Source: Aegilops tauschii subsp. strangulata (Eukaryota > Streptophyta > Magnoliopsida > Poales > Poaceae). Taken from it: a stretch of DNA of 64,000 nt. The number at the start of each line of letters is the position of its first letter. Position 1 is the stretch's first letter. A program made the translations under genes and the position numbers. The stretch covers positions 198,184,788 to 198,248,787 of the forward strand of contig NC_053036.3 in assembly GCF_002575655.3 (NCBI RefSeq). Reading direction: 5' to 3'. The notes under the pieces were generated by a model, which searched no databases, had not been told where the DNA came from, and saw only the letters and a list, made by a program, of their open reading frames with translations. Shown in pieces: positions 58,363 through 64,000 of the stretch.

Positions 58363-58832
58363 TAAGGGAGTCCTGGACTAAGGGGTCCTCGGGCGTCCGG
58401 CCTGTTGGACATGGGCCGGACTAGTGGGCTGTGAAGATACCAGACCAAAGACTCTCTCCCGTATCAGGATGGGACTCTCCTTGGCGTGGAAGGCAAGCTT
58501 GGCGTCCAAATATGAAGATTCCTTTCTCTGTAACCGACTTTGTACAACCCTAGTCCCCTCCGGTGTCTATATAAACCGGAGGGCTTAGTCCGAATCATAA
58601 TCATAGTCATACAGGCTAGACTTCTAGGGTTTTAGCCATTACGATCTCGTGGTAGATCAACTCTTGTAATACTCATATTCATCAAGGTCAATCAAGCAGG
58701 AAGTAGGGTATTACCTCCATAGAGAGGGCCCGAACCTGGGTAAACATTGTGTCCCCTGTCTCCTGTTACCATCGACCTTAGACGCACAGTTCGGGACCCC
58801 CTACCCAAGATCCGCCGGTTTTGACACCGACA
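58363..58832 (+). repeat. 3' LTR of the right Fatima-like element
   Basis: 470 bp, starting TAAGGGAGTCCTGGACTAAG (terminal TG mutated to TA) and ending TTTGACACCGACA. Promoter-like CTATATAAACC at about 58567. Preceded by TTCATGGGCTAC, the likely polypurine tract. Its last 147 bp match 10546-10691. Confidence 0.85.
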
Positions 58833-58837
58833 ACAAC

Positions 58838-60555
58838 CGAGACGAATCAGGAGATGATTGTATGTGGAGAGGCTGACAGTAGGGACCCACCAGGGTCATT
58901 GTAGTACGCAAGCAAGTGCCTCGTTATTACAAGCCAAAAATAATAATTCCTCCTAATTGTTTGACAACTAGGTCCCACGCCATTGTCAATGTAGTCAATA
59001 AACGGGAAAATTACACAACGAGCGGATAACACCAGTGACCCAGCAGCTCGCCCAGTTGTTTTTTAGTTTTAGAGACGGAGCTCAACTGCGCGCTGTGCGG
59101 GGGCTGTGGCCCGTCTAGCCGACGCTTATGCTCTTATTTAAGCACATGACGAGCCCAGTTGATATCTTTTTTCTTTCTGAAAATGGCTAGCCCAGTTCTT
59201 TTTTTTAGAGTACCCAACCGAGGCCTACTTGCTTTTCTCAACCCTGTTGGGCTACAAATCTTTCAAGACGAGAAGGGATGTAAGTAGTAAGAAATGGGCT
59301 TCCCTAGCAAATGGGCTATAAGTTGCAAGAAATGGGTTGTAAATTTTTAAACCAAAGCCAGCCAGCAATTATATTCAAATATCGTTTTTTCTGGATTTCT
59401 CTAGTCTTATAAGAAGCAGAGTTGGTGATGATGGTGTGCCGGCCATCCTGCAATATAGGTCGTCCGATCTATATCTAACAGATAGGAAGGAAACTATGAA
59501 AATTTACGCGCACTCCTCTCCACATTTGTAGATACGACCTTCCCTCGTTCATCATTTTCTCCCACAAGATAAACTACGCGTACAAATGCATCTTGATGTT
59601 CCGTGCAACACACGGGCATCTTGCTAGTCAAGATTTCAAATTTCATTCATTTTTTTGCGAAGAAATTTTTTATATAATTTTTTTTAAAATATTTTAAATG
59701 TGACTCAAAATTTCGTGATTAAAAGAGTTCGAACCCCACCAAAATATGCAAAATTTCGTTGAATTTTTTAGCAGTGCCCAGAATATGGTCTGTAATGCTA
59801 ATAAAAAGAATATGGCCTTCAAAATATCCTTAAAAATTAGCAAATGGGCTGTAAATTATTGAAAATAATAGCTGATGGGCTGTATGTTGTTTTCCATAGA
59901 TTTGGAGGCTAACTTCTGGGCCTACTAGGTTGACGATGACGCCGTCCTAAAAAATTTGACGTGTACGCAAGGCTTTGTCAACTTAGTCAACACAGAGAAG
60001 CGACTGTTGGATGTCCATCCAACGGCCATCGTGCTTCTCCAATCTCTGATTTTCCTGCTCCAGCCGCCCAAACCAGCGCCGGCGGGACTGCTTGCTCCCT
60101 CCTCCTGTGGCCAGTTGTGCTGCCACCAGGCCATCCCTCTACCCACCCGCACATCCTGTTATTTTCCAGCGATGTCAGCCTCACCCCACAGCCGACCAGT
60201 CAGCGCCGGCTCCGGGTCGTTCCCTTCCTGGGCCTCGCCCTCGTCCATCGTGTGCTCTCGGTGCTGCATGGTCAACATGGTCAACCAAACAACAACCATT
60301 GGAAGAGCGATGTAAGTGGAGAGGCTGACAGTAGGGACCCACAAAAGCAAGTGCCTCCTTATTACGTGCAAAATAATGATTCCTCCACCTGACAACTGGG
60401 ACCCACCGGAAGGGCCTCTGTATTTCGCGAAACAAATGTTCCTCCCGCTGACAGCTCGGACCCACTAGCTATATCTTCGCACGCAAGGAAGTGCCTCCTT
60501 ATTACGCAAAAAATGAATACCCCCCTGCTAGCTGGGACCCACCATAGTGGGAGGC
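58838..60555. repeat. Unnamed repeat family (right block), continuing after the Fatima-like insertion
   Basis: Landmarks in the same order as at 39000-43200: GTGGAGAGGCTGACAGTAGG (58863), TGTTGGGCTACAAATCTTTC (59248), GGATGTCCATCCAACGGCCA (60008), GTGGAGAGGCTGACAGTAGG (60317), GCACGCAAGGAAGTGCCTCC (60478). A Helitron-like element is inserted at 59398-59627. The LTR element at 60556 breaks the next unit at GGGAGGC/TGA. The overlapping short frames (59925-60699) show no domain. Confidence 0.65.
59398..59627 (+). mobile_element. Small Helitron-like element
   Basis: Starts TCTCTAGTCTTATAAGAAGC and ends with the hairpin CCGTGCAACACACGG then GCATCTTGCTAG, followed by T. The core CCATCCTGCAATATAGG is shared with 21248-21685 and 25052-25290. 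Non-coding. Confidence 0.7.
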
Positions 60556-62116
60556 TGATAATCCCCAAGTGCAGGGAATCATCATAGCAATTCCCAAAGG
60601 TGGAAGTGATAAGTATGGAGTGTCGAACCCACAAGGAGCTAAAGGTAAGATCAATATTCTCTCAAGTCCTATCTGCCACTGATACGACTCTACGTACACC
60701 GAACGTTTGCTTCCAACTAGAAATGAGAAATAAAACTACGTTGTGTGTATGAAGGGGATAACTTTGCATGATATCAGAGAGCTAAAATATAAAAGTAGGT
60801 GATGTCATCATAAAGTTATAATATATTACTAAATATTATAAATAGCGAGTATGGACTAATGATGGATCGGTGTGCGGAATTGTCCTAAGAAATTGTTAAC
60901 AAGACCGGTGGTCGTCATTGCAATTTCATATGAGGGACAAACATAAGCTAACATACTTTCTCTTCTTGGATCATACGCACTTATGATAGGAACTCTAGCA
61001 AGCATCCGCAACTACTAAAGAGCATTAAGGTAAAACCCAACCATAGCATTAAAGCATCAAGTCCCCTTTATCCCACACGCCACAACCCCCTTACTCCGGT
61101 TTATGCTTCTTTCACTCAAGCAACCCACTATAAGCGAATCATGAACGTATTGCAACATCCTACAGCGGGAATCACTCACGCTTGCGCGACACGGAGGGCA
61201 CAATAGGACAGCACCAAAATAAGACATACAACTCGTACCAATCTAGATCATCAATCAACCCAAAGACAAAGGATATCTACTCAAAACATCATAGGATGGC
61301 AACACATCATTGGATCATAATTTGTCGCATAAAGCACCATGTTCAAGTAGGGATTACAGCGGGGTACGGGAGAGTGGACCGCGTAAAAGAGATGAGGATG
61401 GTGATGATGATGGTGATGTTGATGAAGATGATCACCGCGATGATGATTCCCCTCCCGATGGCACTCCGGCGCCACCGAGAGAGGAGGAGGAGAGGTTCTC
61501 CCCCTTGTGCTTCCTCCTCCATGGCCTCCCCCCTAGATGGGGAGAGGTTCTCCCTCTGGTCCTTGGCCTTCAGGGCGATGATGGCCCCTCCGGGATCCTC
61601 CTCCATGGCCTCCGGTGATGATGGCCCCCTCCGGTAGGGTGCCAGAGAGGGCCTAGATTGATTTCTCGTGGCTACAGAGGCTTGCGGCGGCGGAACTTCC
61701 GATCTAGGTTATTTTCTGGAGGTTTCTTTATTTATAGGAATTTTTGGCGTAGGTCTCACGTCAGGGGGGTCTCCGAGTCGTCCACGAGATAGGGGCCCAT
61801 GCCCAGGGGGGTGGGCGTGCCCCCCACCCTCGCGGACAGCCCGGGACTCTTCTGGCCCAACTCTTTTACTCTGGGGGCTTCTTTTGGTCCATAAAAAATC
61901 AACGAAAATTGGCACGTCAATTGGACTCCGTTTGGTATCCCTTTTCTGTGATACTCAAAAACAAGAAAAAAAATAGAAACTGGCACTGGGCTCTAGGTTA
62001 ATAGGTTACTGCCAAAAATCATATAAAATATCATATAAATGCATATAAAACATCTAAGATGGATAATATAATAGCATAAATACTTCATAAATTATAGATA
62101 CGTTGGAGACGTATCA
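60556..62116 (-). repeat. 3' LTR of a minus-strand LTR retrotransposon
   Basis: Read on the minus strand it begins TGATACGTCTCCAACGTATC at 62116 and ends CTTGGGGATTATCA at 60556 (1561 bp). The polypurine-like TTAAGCTTGGGGATGC (62131-62117, minus strand) lies directly before it. Flanking GAGGC (60551-60555) is the expected target duplication. The frames at 61182-61637 and 61668-61976 lie within it and are not genes. I recall this LTR type as common in Triticeae but not its name. Confidence 0.75.
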
Positions 62117-64000
62117 GCATCCCCAAGCTTAATTCCTGCTCGTCCCCGAGTAGGTAAATGATAAAAGAAATAATTTATGAAGTGTGAACGCTAGCAGGTG
62201 CACAATTTTGATCAATGATAATTCCAGTCACCTTTTCTAGCATCATTATATGTCATAACAGTAGCTCATCTCATAAAACTTTTCATGATCAAGTAACAAG
62301 CTATTCACATGTTAAAGTATAGATCATAAACTTTCTTGAAAACTAACAAACAGTGCTCTTAGTCATCAAACAATTGCAATTCATCTTATTTCTTGGAAGG
62401 GTCTATGTAAGAGCTTTGATTCATCAAACTCCACATACTCAACTATCATTTAATCTTGCAAAACTGCTAACATTCATGTGATATTTATGGGTTCAAAGTT
62501 TTAATCGGACACAGAGAAAGATAGGGGCTTATAGTTTCGCCTCCGAACCTTTTACCTCAAGGGTAATGTCAATAATAATAATTTATGAAAACCTACATCC
62601 AAGTGGATATATATATATATATCCGGATCGCTCCAACACAAAGTGCTTGCCAAATGAAAAAGTATAAAAAGGAAAGGTGATGATCACCATGACTCTTGTA
62701 TAAGGGTAGAAGATAAAAGTAAAAGATAGGCCCTTCGCAGAGGGAAGCAGAGGTTGTCATGCGCTTTTATGGTTGGATGCACAAAATCTTAATGCAAAAG
62801 AACGTCACTTTATATTCCCGCTTGTGATAAAGACCTTCATTATGCAGTCCGTCGCTTTTATTTCTTCCCTATCACAAGTTCGTATAAAGCTTATTTTCTT
62901 CGCACTAATAGGTCATACATATTTAGAGAGCAATTTTTATTGCATGCACCGATGACAACTTACTTGAAGGATCTTACTCAATCCATAGGTAGGTATGGTG
63001 GACTCTCATGGCAAAACTGGTTTAAGGGATGTTTGGAAGCGTAAGTTGTATTTCTACTTGGTGCGAAGAATTTGGCTAGCATGAGAGGGAAAGGCAAGCC
63101 CAACATGTTGGATGATCCAAGACAATATAACGTTTCGGATATAGGAAAACATAACCCATTAAGTTGTCTTCCTTGTCCAACATCAACCTTTTAGCATGTC
63201 ATATTTTAATGAGTGCTCACAATTACAAAAGATGTCCAAGATAGTATATTTATATGTGAAATCTCTCTTCCTTCAATATTCTTTCATGAATTGTTCAAGT
63301 GACCAATTCTGCGTTTGCTAACTTTCAATAAGTTTACTACCTATACTTATTCTGTGTGAAGTCATTACTCCCCATGGTATAAGCATATGAAATGTATATA
63401 AATTCAGATTTATGATATTCAATTCATTCAGCCATTTACTCATAGGATATACATGAAGCACGTGAGTAAATGACAAACTACTCCAAAAAGATATAAGTGA
63501 AGAACACTGAGTAGTCAAAAAAATTAACTAGCCATGGGAGGATTCTTTTTCATTCAAGATTTCAGATCCAATGATTTTATTCAAACAGCAATTAAAATTG
63601 AAAATACGCTCCAAGCGAAACACATATCATGTGACGAATAAAAATATAGCTCCGAAAAAGGTATACCGATAGTTTTGAAGACGAAAGAGGGGATGCCTTC
63701 CAGGGCATCCCCAAGCTTAGGCGCTTGAGTCTTCCTTGAATATTACCTTGGGGTGCCTTGGGCATCCCCAAGCTTAGGGTCTTTCCGCTCCTTATTCTCC
63801 TCATATCAATATCTCACCCAAAGCTTGAAAACTTCAATCACACAAAACTTAACGGAACTTCGTGAGATAGGTTAGTATGATAAAGAGTAAACCATTCACT
63901 TTGGTACTGTCAAAGACAAGGTTCATAATTGTTCTCACACAATGCCTACTGTACCATATCATTTCTACAATTTATATTGAGAAATATAAGCCATAGAAAC
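62117..64000 (-). mobile_element. 3' internal part of the same minus-strand element (cut by window edge)
   Basis: AT-rich, with no gag or pol domain seen. The only frames are short (for example 63592-63804 minus). The word GCATCCCCAAGCTTA occurs at 62117, 63703 and 63763. An (AT)n tract lies at about 62609-62624. The coding part, if any, would be right of the window. Confidence 0.6.

Larger units (their letters stand above)
44758..58832 (+). mobile_element. Fatima-like Gypsy retrotransposon, right copy (3' part), carrying nested insertions
   Basis: The 3' LTR at 58363-58832 gives plus orientation. The retained internal part is the antisense gene (57816 to 44799), which in this family lies between pol and the 3' LTR; gag, pol and the 5' LTR are missing. 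The left edge abuts the CACTA end at 44757. Removing 45709-55613 and one CCTTG restores a continuous antisense gene. The right flank ACAAC (58833-58837) would be the target duplication, and the sequence then continues as the unnamed repeat family. Confidence 0.8.

Noticed and set aside
10546..58832. Single Fatima-like element with its two LTRs at 10546 and 58832
   Set aside because: Both halves contain the antisense gene's last exon in diverged forms, so two copies are more likely.
61182..61637. 151-residue frame with Met/Asp-rich run
   Set aside because: Within an LTR and includes a GATGATGATG simple repeat.

Overview
The window looks like intergenic chromatin of a large grass genome, most probably wheat or another Triticeae species. 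It shows nested LTR retrotransposons, CACTA elements, Stowaway- and Tourist-like MITEs, small Helitron-like elements, and an island of decayed host-type genes. I see no fully intact host gene, no tRNA or rRNA gene and no CRISPR array. Element names (Sukkula/LARD-like, Fatima-like, Copia group) are recollections from LTR ends and lengths, not database hits.

Layout. (1) 1-10545: a large non-coding LTR retrotransposon on the minus strand (LTR about 3.96 kb, internal region about 4.2 kb), with an intact primer binding site and polypurine tract. Its outer LTR runs off the left edge. (2) 10546-17571: a Gypsy element on the plus strand (Fatima-like). The large element sits inside its 5' LTR. Its gag-pro-RT-RNaseH-integrase region is broken by frameshifts and stops, and the end of an antisense spliced gene follows. 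(3) 17571-38300: an island of gene remnants: a coiled-coil gene with a triplicated 36-bp repeat, an AP2/ERF-like pseudogene, a 3'-5' exonuclease pseudogene, a gene remnant with a 75-bp tandem repeat, a SINA-like fragment and an F-box/DUF295 pseudogene. MITEs and Helitron-like pieces lie between them. (4) 39000-43200 and 58838-60555: degenerate copies of one unnamed repeat family. A 947-bp CACTA element (41880-42826) is inserted in it with a CTC target duplication, and a paralogous empty site lies nearby. (5) 43200-44757: one end of a second CACTA element. (6) 44758-58832: the 3' half of a second Fatima-like element, with its 3' LTR and an antisense Transposase_28-type gene. That gene is split by a solo Copia LTR (45709-55613, duplication CCTTG), which is itself split by a complete but dead Gypsy element (46584-55055, duplication GGGGT). 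(7) 60556-64000: the LTR and part of the interior of another minus-strand LTR element.

How it fits together. The insertions can be ordered: repeat family, then the Fatima-like element, then the Copia LTR, then the inner Gypsy; on the left, the LARD-like element is younger than the Fatima-like copy it sits in. The most notable feature is that two different Gypsy lineages each carry an antisense gene between pol and the 3' LTR. One encodes a Transposase_28/coiled-coil protein, the other a protein with a B3-like DNA-binding domain. Most reading frames in the window are broken, often by CAG-to-TAG, CGA-to-TGA or TGG-to-TGA type changes, as expected of methylated silent DNA.
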